From NCBI RefSeq assembly GCF_016213215.1, contig NZ_JACRAW010000077.1, positions 62,001 through 126,000 of the forward strand: a stretch of DNA of 64,000 bases, read 5' to 3'. The notes beneath the pieces are model-generated. The model was not told the DNA's origin, ran no database searches, and saw only the letters and a program-made list of their open reading frames with translations. The translations under genes and the position numbers were made by a program. The DNA comes from Bradyrhizobium sp. (GTDB taxonomy: Bacteria > Pseudomonadota > Alphaproteobacteria > Rhizobiales > Xanthobacteraceae). This document shows, piece after piece, positions 41,251-50,953 of the stretch. The number at the start of each line of letters is the position of its first letter. Within the stretch, counting starts at the first letter, position 1.

Positions 41251-42254
41251 GCGGAAGGTCGTGTTCCCGCCATTCGCGCGGCAAGCCTCAACGCGGCGAT
41301 CAGGCTTGCAGGATTGGCTCTGCCGGTGCCGGCGATATCGAACGCGGTGCCGTGGTCGGGCGAAGTACGGACGAACGGCAGCCCAAGCGTGACATTGACG
41401 CCCTCGTCGAAAGCGAGCGTCTTGATCGGGATAAGGGCCTGGTCGTGGTACATGCAGACTGCGCAATCGTAGGTCTTGCGCGCGGCTTCGTGAAACATGG
41501 TGTCGGCGGGCAGGGGACCTTTGACCTCGATGCCCTCGCGGCGCAGCATCTCGATCGCCGGCGCCACGATCGTCTGCTCTTCGGTGCCGAGCGAGCCGTC
41601 CTCGCCGGCATGCGGGTTGAGACCGGAGATCGCAATTCGCGGGCGGGGGATGGCGAACCGGGATTGGAGCGCCGCCGCGACAATGCGCACCGTTGAAACG
41701 ATCAACTCGGTCGACAGCTGCGCCAGGGCCTCGCGCAGGGCAACATGGATGGTCACCGGAACGACCGCGAGCACGGGCGACCACAGCATCATCACCGGCT
41801 GCGGTGCGCGGCCGCCGACCGCGGCAAGCTCGGCAAGAAATTCGGTATGTCCGGGGTGGCGGAAGCCCGAGCGATAAAGCACGCTCTTGGCGATCGGATT
41901 GGTCACGACCGCGGCGGCGCGTCCTGACACGACTTCGGCAACGGCCTGGCGGATCGAAGCCAGGGCCGCCGCGGCGCTTGTCTCGTCAGGCTGGCCGGGT
42001 GCGGCCGTTGCGATCTCTCCGGTCGGAACGACCGGCAACGCGTCCGCGAACGTCGCCGCGGCGTGTTCGCTGGCGACCGTGGCGATCCTGATGTCCGCGC
42101 CTAACGCCTTTGCGCGTTCGGCGATGCATTGCTCGTCGCCGAGCAAATAGAAGGCCGGCAGTTTCAGCTCATCGCGCCGTACCCAGGCGGCGATGGTGAT
42201 GTCGGGTCCGATGCCGGCGGGTTCGCCTAATGTCAGCGCGAGGGGCTGGGCCAT
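41247..42254 (-). CDS. pdxA: 4-hydroxythreonine-4-phosphate dehydrogenase
   Basis: [104 protein letters not shown]. Confidence 0.97.
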   Translation of the reverse strand: MAQPLALTLGEPAGIGPDITIAAWVRRDELKLPAFYLLGDEQCIAERAKALGADIRIATVASEHAAATFADALPVVPTGEIATAAPGQPDETSAAAALASIRQAVAEVVSGRAAAVVTNPIAKSVLYRSGFRHPGHTEFLAELAAVGGRAPQPVMMLWSPVLAVVPVTIHVALREALAQLSTELIVSTVRIVAAALQSRFAIPRPRIAISGLNPHAGEDGSLGTEEQTIVAPAIEMLRREGIEVKGPLPADTMFHEAARKTYDCAVCMYHDQALIPIKTLAFDEGVNVTLGLPFVRTSPDHGTAFDIAGTGRANPASLIAALRLAARMAGTRPSA

Positions 42255-42257
42255 GGG

Positions 42258-43190
42258 TCAGCGATATTCGATCATCGCCGCCTTGCGGACTTCCTGGAGA
42301 TAATTCTTCGACGTCGTTTCGTACTTCTCGACGAACATCTTCTCGCGGATTTCCCGCTTCTTCGGCGTGTCGATCATGGTCTGCTGGCGCGCGCACAGCA
42401 CCACCATTTCGATACCCTGCTTGGTCACCTCCGGCGGAGTCAGATGGCCGACCGGAGTATCGTCGAGAACCTTGCGAAGGGCCTCGGGCAGGTCCGCCGA
42501 ACTCTTGGTCACCATCTCCCGAATCGCGCCATTCTGCATCGAGCGAAAATAGGAATTGGCTTCGCCGCAGCTTTGTATCCGGCTGCGCAGCGCCTCGGCC
42601 TCCTTGCGTCGCGCGTCGACAGTGGCCTGCGGCGATCCCCGCGGCACGATCAGGACGACAGGCTGCATCTTGTATTCGAAACCTTCGATCTGCAGCTTGT
42701 CGCCGCTCTGCGCCTGCACGGCAGACATGACGTCCTTCTCACCGACCTGCAGACGCTCCTTGAAGCGGCCGCGCACCAGGCTGCTCCACACCATCTCCGC
42801 CTTCATGCGGCTCTTGAGCGTTTCGGCCCGGACTCCCTTGCTCTCGAGCGTTTTTGTCAGCTGGTCCGACGTCAGCCGCATCCGCGATGCCATCTGCGCA
42901 TAGGATTGCTCGACATCGGAAGAGGTCGGGGCGACGCCGTACTTCTTGCCTTCCTTGATCTTTACCTTTTCGTTGATCAGCGTGTCGATCACCTCCTGGC
43001 GGGCCGGCTGCTTGTGCGAAACCAGAACTTCAAGCTTCGCGCGCTGCTCGATGTCGAACTCCGTGATCGGCTCGCCGTTGACCATGACGACGATGGATTG
43101 TGCGTGCAGCAGGCCGGTGCTGCCGGTGAGGGCCAGTGCAAGGACCAGGACGAAAAACAGGAGACGGTTGAGCGGCGTGAAGGTCGTCAT
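42258..43190 (-). CDS. SurA N-terminal domain-containing periplasmic chaperone
   Basis: Signal peptide, IVVMVNGEPITEFDIEQRAKLEVL; located between lptD and pdxA as surA commonly is. Exact start uncertain (43190/43205/43214). Confidence 0.88.
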   Translation of the reverse strand: MTTFTPLNRLLFFVLVLALALTGSTGLLHAQSIVVMVNGEPITEFDIEQRAKLEVLVSHKQPARQEVIDTLINEKVKIKEGKKYGVAPTSSDVEQSYAQMASRMRLTSDQLTKTLESKGVRAETLKSRMKAEMVWSSLVRGRFKERLQVGEKDVMSAVQAQSGDKLQIEGFEYKMQPVVLIVPRGSPQATVDARRKEAEALRSRIQSCGEANSYFRSMQNGAIREMVTKSSADLPEALRKVLDDTPVGHLTPPEVTKQGIEMVVLCARQQTMIDTPKKREIREKMFVEKYETTSKNYLQEVRKAAMIEYR

Positions 43191-43262
43191 GTCTGTCGTA
43201 CGCATGTCAGCCAAGGTGAATTGAGATTGCTATCGGGAGCCCCCCGGGCAACATCAAATCGG

Positions 43263-45755
43263 TCACTGGAGCGTGCCGCTGCCGGTGCCGCCCGCGGACG
43301 TCGTCGCCAGCGTGCGCAGGCCGATCTGCAGCATGAAGGCGTGGCCGAGTATCGGAGGCGTCGTGCCGGCAGTATAACTATACGAGGTAACATAGTTCGC
43401 CGCCAGAACGAAGCAGTCGTCCACGTAGCCGGCGCCGATCACGTACTGGTTGAGCTTGTTCGCCTCGAGATCCCATCGGGCGGCTCCCGTCAGCACCCAG
43501 TTTGCCGCAACCTTGACCGAGGCGTTGCCCAGCAATCCTTCGCGTCGGGTCAAATAACCGAGCTCGGGCTGCGGCGCGTAGTTGCCGTAGGTCAGGGCGA
43601 CGGACCAGCGGTCGAAATTGGCGCGGCCCTCAGCCTCGAAACGCTGGACGTTCGTCGTCTGCTCGTCGAGGCGCGTACGTACGCTGAACGTATAGGTTCT
43701 GTTCGGCGAATAGTTGACGCGGGCGACATAGTCGGACCTGGGCTTGGCCAGTCCTGAATCGAGGCCGGTATTGCTCACGTCCTGGACCGCAAAGGAGTTC
43801 ATGCCGAACAGCTGGTAGGACTGGCCAAACAGGACGTTGATTGATCCCCCGCGATCGAATTGGGTCGTTGCCTGCACGCCCACGTTCGCGCGTCCGCCGC
43901 CCTCGAGCCGATCGTAGCCCGAGAACTTGTCGACACGGAACAGGTTGCTGGCATCGAAGACCAGGCTTTGCGCATCTTCGTTGGGTAGCTTGCCGGCGGA
44001 GGGCTCGTTGGGCCGGACGATAACCTGGGCGATGGGCTCGAGGGTCGTCGTTCCCCACGGCTGAACGTTGATGAAGGGATAGCGATATTCCAGCCCGACT
44101 GTCGGCATCAGGCGAAGCTCCTGCGTGTCGCCGACCGGCAGGAAGTTGGAAACACCGGGCTGATTGGAGATCGAGGCGTTGATCGCATCGGCACGGAGGA
44201 TGGCGAACGGGGTCCAGATTTGGCCCGCGGGGTCGGTGAACGAGCGCCGCCACTGCGCTTGCGCGCTGAGCCGCGTGTAGGTCCCCGGGATGCCGCGCAG
44301 GAGGCATTGCGAGGGCAACCGCGCCAGGGGATCGGCCGATGCCGTCGTGCACAAGCTGGCGGTATTGGCCAGCGTGGTGATCGGGTCGAACACGGCGCTT
44401 TCGCGTGTCAGGCTGGTGAAGTTGGTCTTGTAGCTGACCTCACCGCCGAGGATCGGAGTGTTCCACACGTTCGCGTAATCGATCACCGGGTGGATGACCG
44501 GAACCTGGTCCTGCTTGCCCGAGAAGCTCAGGTAATAGATCGCGCGCGCGTCGAAGAAGCTGCGGTTGCCGACCCCGGTCAGGTAGAGCTGCGAGACCGC
44601 CTCCGTGGGCAGGCTCAGGAACGAGTTCAGCGGGTCGCGGTACTGGGACAGCCGGTAATCCGACATGAAGTAGTAATCGGAGAGTGCGACGCCTTCCCAG
44701 CCCCAAACCCATTTGTCGTTCAATGCGAACTGACCTCTGGTCTCGACACCGCCTCGGAACTGGCGGTCGCCGGGCTGACCGGCGAAGGCGCCGGGATCGA
44801 GCTGGTCGATCCCGTAGGCGCGGATCTGGTAGGCGCCATCCATCAGGCGCTGTCGGAACTCGGCCTGGAACAGCACGCCCTGCTTGGTGGTGAAGCGCGG
44901 GTTGAGGGTCAGGTCATAGTCGGGAGCGATCGCCCAGTAGAAGGGGACTTCGACACCAACGCCATAGGTCGAGTTGGTGCTGAAGCCCGGCATCAGGAAG
45001 CCGGTCTTGCGCTTCACCGTCGGATCCGGCGTCGAGAAATAGGGGATGTAGGCGATGGGAACGCCGAAGAATTCGAGCTGCGCAGTCTCGAAGTACAGCA
45101 TCTTCTCGGTCTGGTCGTGGATGATCCGCGCGCCCTTGACCTGCCACAGGGGTGGCTTCTTCGGATCGTCCTTACACGGCGCGCAGGCCGTGTAGACTCC
45201 GTTCTCGAAGACGGTGTAGTTGCCGCTGGAGCGGTCGGCGCGCGTCGCCGCCATGCGGGTCTGGTCCGCGGTATCGACGCGCAGCGAATCGACGAAACCG
45301 TCGCGGTAGTCGTCGCTCAGATCCATGATCTCGGCGTAGGTAATTTTGCCGTCGGCATCCGTCATGCGGATGTTGCCTTCGGCATGAAGCCGCTTGGTCT
45401 TCTGGTCGTAGATGACCTTGTCGGCCTCGACGCTCGTGCCGTTGTAGAACATCTGCACGTTGCCGACGGCCGACACGCGGGAGTTGTTGTAGTCGTAATT
45501 GACCTCGACCGCCTGCACGAGCATCTGCCCGTCATTACCGGTGCGCGGCGGTTTCGGGCGCGGCGGTAGCGGGTTGTAGGTAAAGCTCTGGGCGGCAGCC
45601 GGTTCGCTCGTGGCAAGCCCGGCGAGGCCAGTCAGCGCGAATGCGACCGTGAGGATGAGCAGGAAGCTTGTCGCGGCAGGCACACCAACGGCGTTGCCGC
45701 GCACGATGGTACGCAGCGCCGACACAAACGCCCTCGCTCGGCGGACGGGGGTCAC
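43263..45755 (-). CDS. lptD: LPS-assembly protein LptD
   Basis: OstA-like NYDYNNSRVSAVGNVQMFYNGTSVEADKVIYDQKTKRLHAEGNIRMTDADG; large beta-barrel. GTG start inferred at 45755, overlapping the lptG stop. Confidence 0.94.
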   Translation of the reverse strand: MTPVRRARAFVSALRTIVRGNAVGVPAATSFLLILTVAFALTGLAGLATSEPAAAQSFTYNPLPPRPKPPRTGNDGQMLVQAVEVNYDYNNSRVSAVGNVQMFYNGTSVEADKVIYDQKTKRLHAEGNIRMTDADGKITYAEIMDLSDDYRDGFVDSLRVDTADQTRMAATRADRSSGNYTVFENGVYTACAPCKDDPKKPPLWQVKGARIIHDQTEKMLYFETAQLEFFGVPIAYIPYFSTPDPTVKRKTGFLMPGFSTNSTYGVGVEVPFYWAIAPDYDLTLNPRFTTKQGVLFQAEFRQRLMDGAYQIRAYGIDQLDPGAFAGQPGDRQFRGGVETRGQFALNDKWVWGWEGVALSDYYFMSDYRLSQYRDPLNSFLSLPTEAVSQLYLTGVGNRSFFDARAIYYLSFSGKQDQVPVIHPVIDYANVWNTPILGGEVSYKTNFTSLTRESAVFDPITTLANTASLCTTASADPLARLPSQCLLRGIPGTYTRLSAQAQWRRSFTDPAGQIWTPFAILRADAINASISNQPGVSNFLPVGDTQELRLMPTVGLEYRYPFINVQPWGTTTLEPIAQVIVRPNEPSAGKLPNEDAQSLVFDASNLFRVDKFSGYDRLEGGGRANVGVQATTQFDRGGSINVLFGQSYQLFGMNSFAVQDVSNTGLDSGLAKPRSDYVARVNYSPNRTYTFSVRTRLDEQTTNVQRFEAEGRANFDRWSVALTYGNYAPQPELGYLTRREGLLGNASVKVAANWVLTGAARWDLEANKLNQYVIGAGYVDDCFVLAANYVTSYSYTAGTTPPILGHAFMLQIGLRTLATTSAGGTGSGTLQ

Positions 45756-46852
45756 TATCCGTCCTCCTGATATAGCAAGGCCAAAAAGCCGGTGAGGCCG
45801 CCGACGAACACGGGCAGCCACGCCGCAGCGATCGGATGCATCAACTCAGCCTTGCTCAAGTCCTCGGTTACTTTCGACAGAACGTAGAGCAGAAACCCTG
45901 CGCCCACGCCACTTAAAACCATCTTTTGCACGCCACCGAATCGGAAGAAGCGCAAGGAGACAGAGGCCGCGAGCATGACCATTGCTGCAAGCAAAAACGG
46001 TTGGGCGAGAAGCTTGTGGTATTGCAACCGGTATCCGGCTGTCGCAAATCCTGAACTCTCGGAAGAACGGATGTAGCTCGGCAGTTGCCAAAAAGACACA
46101 GTCTCCGGCGTGGAGAAGCTATTGCGGATTTGCGCCTGGGTCAGCGTGGTCGGAAGCTCGAAGGTTGCCTGGTCGACCGGCGGGGCATCGAGGGCGAAGC
46201 GCCGCACGTCCTTGAACAGCCAATGCCCCTGTTCGAGCGTGGCTTCGCGCGCCTCGATCCGCTCCTTGAACTGGTTGTCAGCATCGAATCGGAACAGCGT
46301 GAGCCCGGTGAGGCGAACGCCCTGCTGCTCGCTGCGTGCCGCGTTGATGATGGTCTGGCCGTCGCTGCCGATCTGGTTGAGCCAGAATCCGGATGCATCC
46401 TGGATCCCTCCGCCGGGCGCCGAGCCGAACAGCTCGGCCTCCATCCGTTTGGACAGCTCCCGCAGGTTGGCGGACACCGGATTGTAGATGAACGTCGCGA
46501 CGGCCCCGATCAGGATGGCACTGCCGAGCGCCGGGGAGATGAACTGCCAGGCCGAGACGCCGGCGGCCCGCGCGACGACGAGCTCGAGCCGGCGCGACAG
46601 CGCCAGGTAGCAGGTCATCGCGCCGATCAGGACGCAGAACGGGGTCAGCTTCTCCAAGAGCTGAGGCACGCGAAACAGCGAGGTCTCTGCGACCGTGATC
46701 GCGGAGGCCGAAGCCAGCCCCGAGGTCTTTCTCACCATCTCGATGTAATCGACCAGCACGAGAAGCACGAAGATGCTCGCGAACACGCCGAGTGCGGAGA
46801 TCACGAAGCGCCCGGCGAAATACCGCCCAAGGGTGTTGGTGAGCATGCTCAT
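45755..46852 (-). CDS. lptG: LPS export ABC transporter permease LptG
   Basis: YjgP/YjgQ family: TLGRYFAGRFVISALGVFASIFVLLVLVDYIEMVRK. Confidence 0.94.
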   Translation of the reverse strand: MSMLTNTLGRYFAGRFVISALGVFASIFVLLVLVDYIEMVRKTSGLASASAITVAETSLFRVPQLLEKLTPFCVLIGAMTCYLALSRRLELVVARAAGVSAWQFISPALGSAILIGAVATFIYNPVSANLRELSKRMEAELFGSAPGGGIQDASGFWLNQIGSDGQTIINAARSEQQGVRLTGLTLFRFDADNQFKERIEAREATLEQGHWLFKDVRRFALDAPPVDQATFELPTTLTQAQIRNSFSTPETVSFWQLPSYIRSSESSGFATAGYRLQYHKLLAQPFLLAAMVMLAASVSLRFFRFGGVQKMVLSGVGAGFLLYVLSKVTEDLSKAELMHPIAAAWLPVFVGGLTGFLALLYQEDG

Positions 46853-48018
46853 GCGGTTGCCGTCCGGCCGAACAGCCGCGCAATGCGCTCGTTAGATCTG
46901 TTGATGGCCTCCATGAGGGCCGGCGGCGGCTCCACCACCATGCCCTTGACGATCATCCAGACGCCGAGACCGGTCGCGACCGCAATCATCGCGTATTGGA
47001 TGAGTGGCGCGAGCGGGGACTTCACCGCCATTACCGAGCAGGCGAACCCGGCCATGCGCAAGCCGAACACCGCCAGAATTGCGCCCCCGATCGCCAGGTT
47101 CCGGCTCTGACGCGTGGTGCGCGGCGCACCGAGAAAGGCGAAGGTCAGGGCAGCAAAGACGAAGGGATAGAGCGGCGACATGAAGCGGTCATGCAGCTCG
47201 GCGCGGAACTGCCCGGGGATCTGCATGTAAATGGGGTCATCGGGAGAGGGCGACAGCAGCTCCCAGACGTAGCGTTCGCGAATGCCCAGCCTCACGTCGC
47301 GGCCCTGGTTGGAGAATTTCGACATGTCGAAGGCATAGCGGCCGAATGCGACCAGAGCGGGATCACGCTTGCCTGTCTCGAATCGCTGGAGATTGCCGTC
47401 CTCCAGCACCAGGAACGAGCCGCCGCCGTTCTTCACCACCGTTCCATGGTCGGCCACGATGCTGATGCGTTCCTTCGGATCGCGACGATCGTCGATGAAG
47501 ATGCCGGCAAGAATGCCGCCGGGCAGGCGCTCGCGGATGCGAATGGTCAGGTTCTGGTCGAGCTGGGCGAAACGGCCGGGCTGCAGGATGTTGGTGAGCA
47601 CGTCCGCTGTGATCTCGGCGTCCCACTGCTTGATGCGCCGCATGCCGTCAGGCGAGAGATAGGCCGCAATGAACGCGACCAGCAGGGCCACGGCGCACGT
47701 GGCGTAAACGAACGGGTAGAACAGCCGGAACGGCGAGAAGCCGGCCGCGTTCATCACAATGATTTCGGAATCGGTCGCGAGCTTGTTCAGGGTGTGCGAG
47801 ATCGCGATCATCAGCGCGATCGGCGAGATGATCAGCACCAGCGCCGGAATGACGAGGGCCGTGATGCCAAGAAAGGTCAGGATGGTCTGGCCCTGACTCG
47901 TCATCAGGTCGATGCCGCGCAACGCCTGGGTAATCCAGATCACGCCGGTGAGGCTGACCAGGATCAGCGCGAACGACCCGAGGGTCGTGCGGAAAATATA
48001 CCTATCGATCGACCCCAT
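46849..48018 (-). CDS. lptF: LPS export ABC transporter permease LptF
   Basis: YjgP/YjgQ family: MGSIDRYIFRTTLGSFALILVSLTGVIWITQALRGIDLM; start corrected from 48045. Confidence 0.94.
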   Translation of the reverse strand: MGSIDRYIFRTTLGSFALILVSLTGVIWITQALRGIDLMTSQGQTILTFLGITALVIPALVLIISPIALMIAISHTLNKLATDSEIIVMNAAGFSPFRLFYPFVYATCAVALLVAFIAAYLSPDGMRRIKQWDAEITADVLTNILQPGRFAQLDQNLTIRIRERLPGGILAGIFIDDRRDPKERISIVADHGTVVKNGGGSFLVLEDGNLQRFETGKRDPALVAFGRYAFDMSKFSNQGRDVRLGIRERYVWELLSPSPDDPIYMQIPGQFRAELHDRFMSPLYPFVFAALTFAFLGAPRTTRQSRNLAIGGAILAVFGLRMAGFACSVMAVKSPLAPLIQYAMIAVATGLGVWMIVKGMVVEPPPALMEAINRSNERIARLFGRTATA

Positions 48019-48354
48019 CGTTACCGCACGATTCCCGCCCGCCACCGAGGGACTGCGGCTCTCGACCGACCCCCACGAGGGGTCCCCTTCGGTCGTGCCG
48101 CCAACTGTCCAGCCCGCTCATTCTCTCACTACCATCCCTTTGATCCGTCAACAAAATGGCTGGCCCATGGCGCCCTGAGGTTACGGTTAATAATTTGCGC
48201 AATGTGGCCTCCAGGCCACGGGCCGCTTGGCACGGGCCGGGCCGGCAGGCCATAGTACCCCTTATGCGTCCGAACGGAGCAGTGAATCACCGTTCAGACC
48301 ACGGCCCTCGGCGGTAGCCCCGTCCCACAACCAGCCCTTTCGGAGGTTTTGCTC

Positions 48355-49848
48355 ATGTCCGACGCCGTCAAGGTCGGCTTCGTTCCGCTTTCCGTCGCAC
48401 CCCGCGGTATTTTGGTGGTGTTTTGCGATGAGGGCTTGAAGTTCGGCGCGGCGACCCGCAAGGCGCTCGGCTCGGCCGCCGATCTGGTCGGGAAGGCGGC
48501 CGCGACCAGCCGATTCAAGGGCAAGAGCGGCTCGATGCTGGATATCCTCGCTCCGCAGGGGCTCAAGGTCTCGCGCCTGCTCGTGATCGGGGTCGGCAAG
48601 GTCTCGTCGCTGAAGAGCAGCGACTACCTGAAATTCGGGGGCGCCGCGGCCAGCAAGCTTGCTCCCGGCAGCAATGCCATGACGATCATCGCGGAGTTGC
48701 CGGACGAAGCCATCAAGACCGAACAGGCGGTCGCCGTCGCTTCCGGGGTGAGGCTTCGGGCCTACCGGTTCGATCGCTACAAGACCAAGAAGAAGGACGA
48801 CGAACAGGGCGTCCTGCGCGCTGATGTGGCGGTCGCCGACGTTGCCGGCGCGCGCAAGGCGTTCGGCCCGGCCGGGCATGTCGTGGACGGCGTGATCATG
48901 GCGCGCGACCTGGTCAACGAGCCGCCGAACGTACTTCATCCGCCGGAATTCGCCCGGCGCGCGACGCAGCTGCGCAAGCTTGGCGTCCATGTCGAGGTGC
49001 TCGACGTCAGGGCGATGACCAGGCTCGGCATGGGCGCGCTGCTTGGGGTGGCGCAAGGCTCCGCGCACCCTGGACGCACGGTGATCATGCGCTGGAACGG
49101 TGGAAAACGAGGCGAGACGCCGATAGCGTTCGTCGGCAAGGGCGTTTGCTTCGATACCGGCGGCATATCCATCAAGCCTGCAGGCAGCATGGAAGACATG
49201 AAGGGCGACATGGGCGGCGCCGCCTGCGTCGTCGGCCTGATGCACGCGCTGGCCGCACGCAAGGCGCGGGTCAACGCGGTCGGCGCCATCGGCCTCGTCG
49301 AGAACATGCCTGACGGCAATGCCCAGCGGCCGGGTGACATCGTCACCTCGATGTCCGGCCAGACCATCGAGATCATCAACACCGACGCGGAAGGTCGATT
49401 GGTGCTGGCCGACCTGCTCTGGTACGTCGCCAAGAAGATCAAGCCGAAATGCATGATCGACCTTGCGACCCTCACCGGCGCGATCATGGTGGCGCTCGGC
49501 ACCGAACATGCCGGCATTTTCTCCAACAATGAAGAACTGGCAGATCGGCTGACCCAGGCGGGACTGGAAACCGGCGAACGGGTGTGGCGGCTGCCGCTGG
49601 GGCCCGAGTACGACAAGCTCATCGATTCACAGTTCGCCGACATGAAGAACACCGGCGGTCGCCATGGCGGCTCGATCACCGCGGCGCAATTTCTGCAGCG
49701 CTTCGTCGATGATACGCCTTGGGCGCATATCGACATCGCGGGTACCGCTATGGGTGCGCCGAAATCGGATATCAATCAGAGCTGGGGCTCCGGTTACGGC
49801 GTTCGCCTTCTGGATCGCCTGGTTGCGGACCACTACGAGAAGAAATGA
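48355..49848 (+). CDS. pepA: Leucyl aminopeptidase (M17)
   Basis: [32 protein letters not shown] and [16 protein letters not shown] metal-binding signatures. Confidence 0.97.
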   Translation: MSDAVKVGFVPLSVAPRGILVVFCDEGLKFGAATRKALGSAADLVGKAAATSRFKGKSGSMLDILAPQGLKVSRLLVIGVGKVSSLKSSDYLKFGGAAASKLAPGSNAMTIIAELPDEAIKTEQAVAVASGVRLRAYRFDRYKTKKKDDEQGVLRADVAVADVAGARKAFGPAGHVVDGVIMARDLVNEPPNVLHPPEFARRATQLRKLGVHVEVLDVRAMTRLGMGALLGVAQGSAHPGRTVIMRWNGGKRGETPIAFVGKGVCFDTGGISIKPAGSMEDMKGDMGGAACVVGLMHALAARKARVNAVGAIGLVENMPDGNAQRPGDIVTSMSGQTIEIINTDAEGRLVLADLLWYVAKKIKPKCMIDLATLTGAIMVALGTEHAGIFSNNEELADRLTQAGLETGERVWRLPLGPEYDKLIDSQFADMKNTGGRHGGSITAAQFLQRFVDDTPWAHIDIAGTAMGAPKSDINQSWGSGYGVRLLDRLVADHYEKK

Positions 49849-50297
49849 CGGAAGTTCTCTTCTACCACCTGCAAAATATCTCGGTGGAAAACGTCTTGCC
49901 GCCGCTGCTCGAGAAATCGCTGGAGCGGGGCTGGCGCGCCGTCGTGCAGTCGACCTCGCCGGAACGCGCCGATGCGCTCGACGCGCATTTGTGGACTTAT
50001 CGTGACGATTCGTTCCTGCCGCATGCAACCTGGCGTGCGACTGATGTGCATGATCAGCCCATCGTGCTGGCGATCGAGGAGCACAACCCAAACGGGGCCA
50101 ACGTCCGCTTCCTCGTCGACAACGCCGCTTTGCCTGCCGATTCGCACAGCTATGAGCGCATGGTGCTGCTGTTCAACGGAGATGACGAGGATGGGCTCCT
50201 TGCCGCCCGCGCCGCCTGGACCGATTGCAAGACGAGGGGATTCGAGGTCACCTACTGGCAGGCCGACGAGCGCGGCCGGTGGCAGCGGCGCGAATAG
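49845..50297 (+). CDS. holC: DNA polymerase III subunit chi
   Basis: [35 protein letters not shown]...[13 protein letters not shown] overlap with pepA. Confidence 0.93.
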   Translation: MTEVLFYHLQNISVENVLPPLLEKSLERGWRAVVQSTSPERADALDAHLWTYRDDSFLPHATWRATDVHDQPIVLAIEEHNPNGANVRFLVDNAALPADSHSYERMVLLFNGDDEDGLLAARAAWTDCKTRGFEVTYWQADERGRWQRRE

Positions 50298-50425
50298 CGA
50301 GCCTGAGGAATTAATGATAATCTGCACTTTTGAGAACGCCGGGGTCATCCGGCCACGGTCGTGCCGCAAAGTGGTGTTGGGACAATCCTTTAGGGCTGGA
50401 TCTTAGGGTGAGAATTTAGTTCGCC

Positions 50426-50953
50426 GTGCGACATCAAAGACGTTCTTCAACATTGCTCCTGGCGTTGCTTGCGGTGGCCCCGCTGATTGCGGGCTGCTCA
50501 GGCGCGTCCGAATTCTTGTCGAAGGATGCCGAGTGGTTCTCGCGGCCCGGCCGGCTGTTCGTCAAGAACGTGTCGATCGAAACGCCGCCACTTACGCCCG
50601 ACAGAGCGGTCACTCCCGATGATCTTGTGAGCGCCGATGGCGCATGTCCCGGCATGACACCGCCCGCTGTGCCGGCGGATGCCAACGCATCGACCGCCGC
50701 TCCGCCTTCGGGAGGGGGAACGGTCGCGCTTGGCCACACCGAGTGTGATGTCGTGCGCGGCATCGGTGCGCCGGACGGCGTGAACCTCTCGAGCAACGCG
50801 CGCGGCGACCGCGTTGCGGTCGTGACCTGGTCGCGCGGACCGCGCGCCGGAATCTATACCTTCACCGCCGGCCGCCTGAGCTCGATCGAGGGTACGCCCG
50901 AACCGCAGCCTGCGGCCAAGCCGAGAGCGAAAAAGAAGTCATCTGCGACCTAG
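50426..50953 (+). CDS. Uncharacterised lipoprotein with SmpA/BamE-like core
   Basis: Lipobox LLAVAPLIAGCSG; LGHTECDVVRGIGAPDGVNLSSNARGDRVAVVTWSRGPRAGIYTFTAGRLSSIEG. GTG start. Confidence 0.75.
   Translation: MRHQRRSSTLLLALLAVAPLIAGCSGASEFLSKDAEWFSRPGRLFVKNVSIETPPLTPDRAVTPDDLVSADGACPGMTPPAVPADANASTAAPPSGGGTVALGHTECDVVRGIGAPDGVNLSSNARGDRVAVVTWSRGPRAGIYTFTAGRLSSIEGTPEPQPAAKPRAKKKSSAT

Noticed and set aside
44220-45569. 449-aa plus-strand ORF inside lptD
   Set aside because: Antisense shadow of lptD; no signal peptide, domain or separate promoter.
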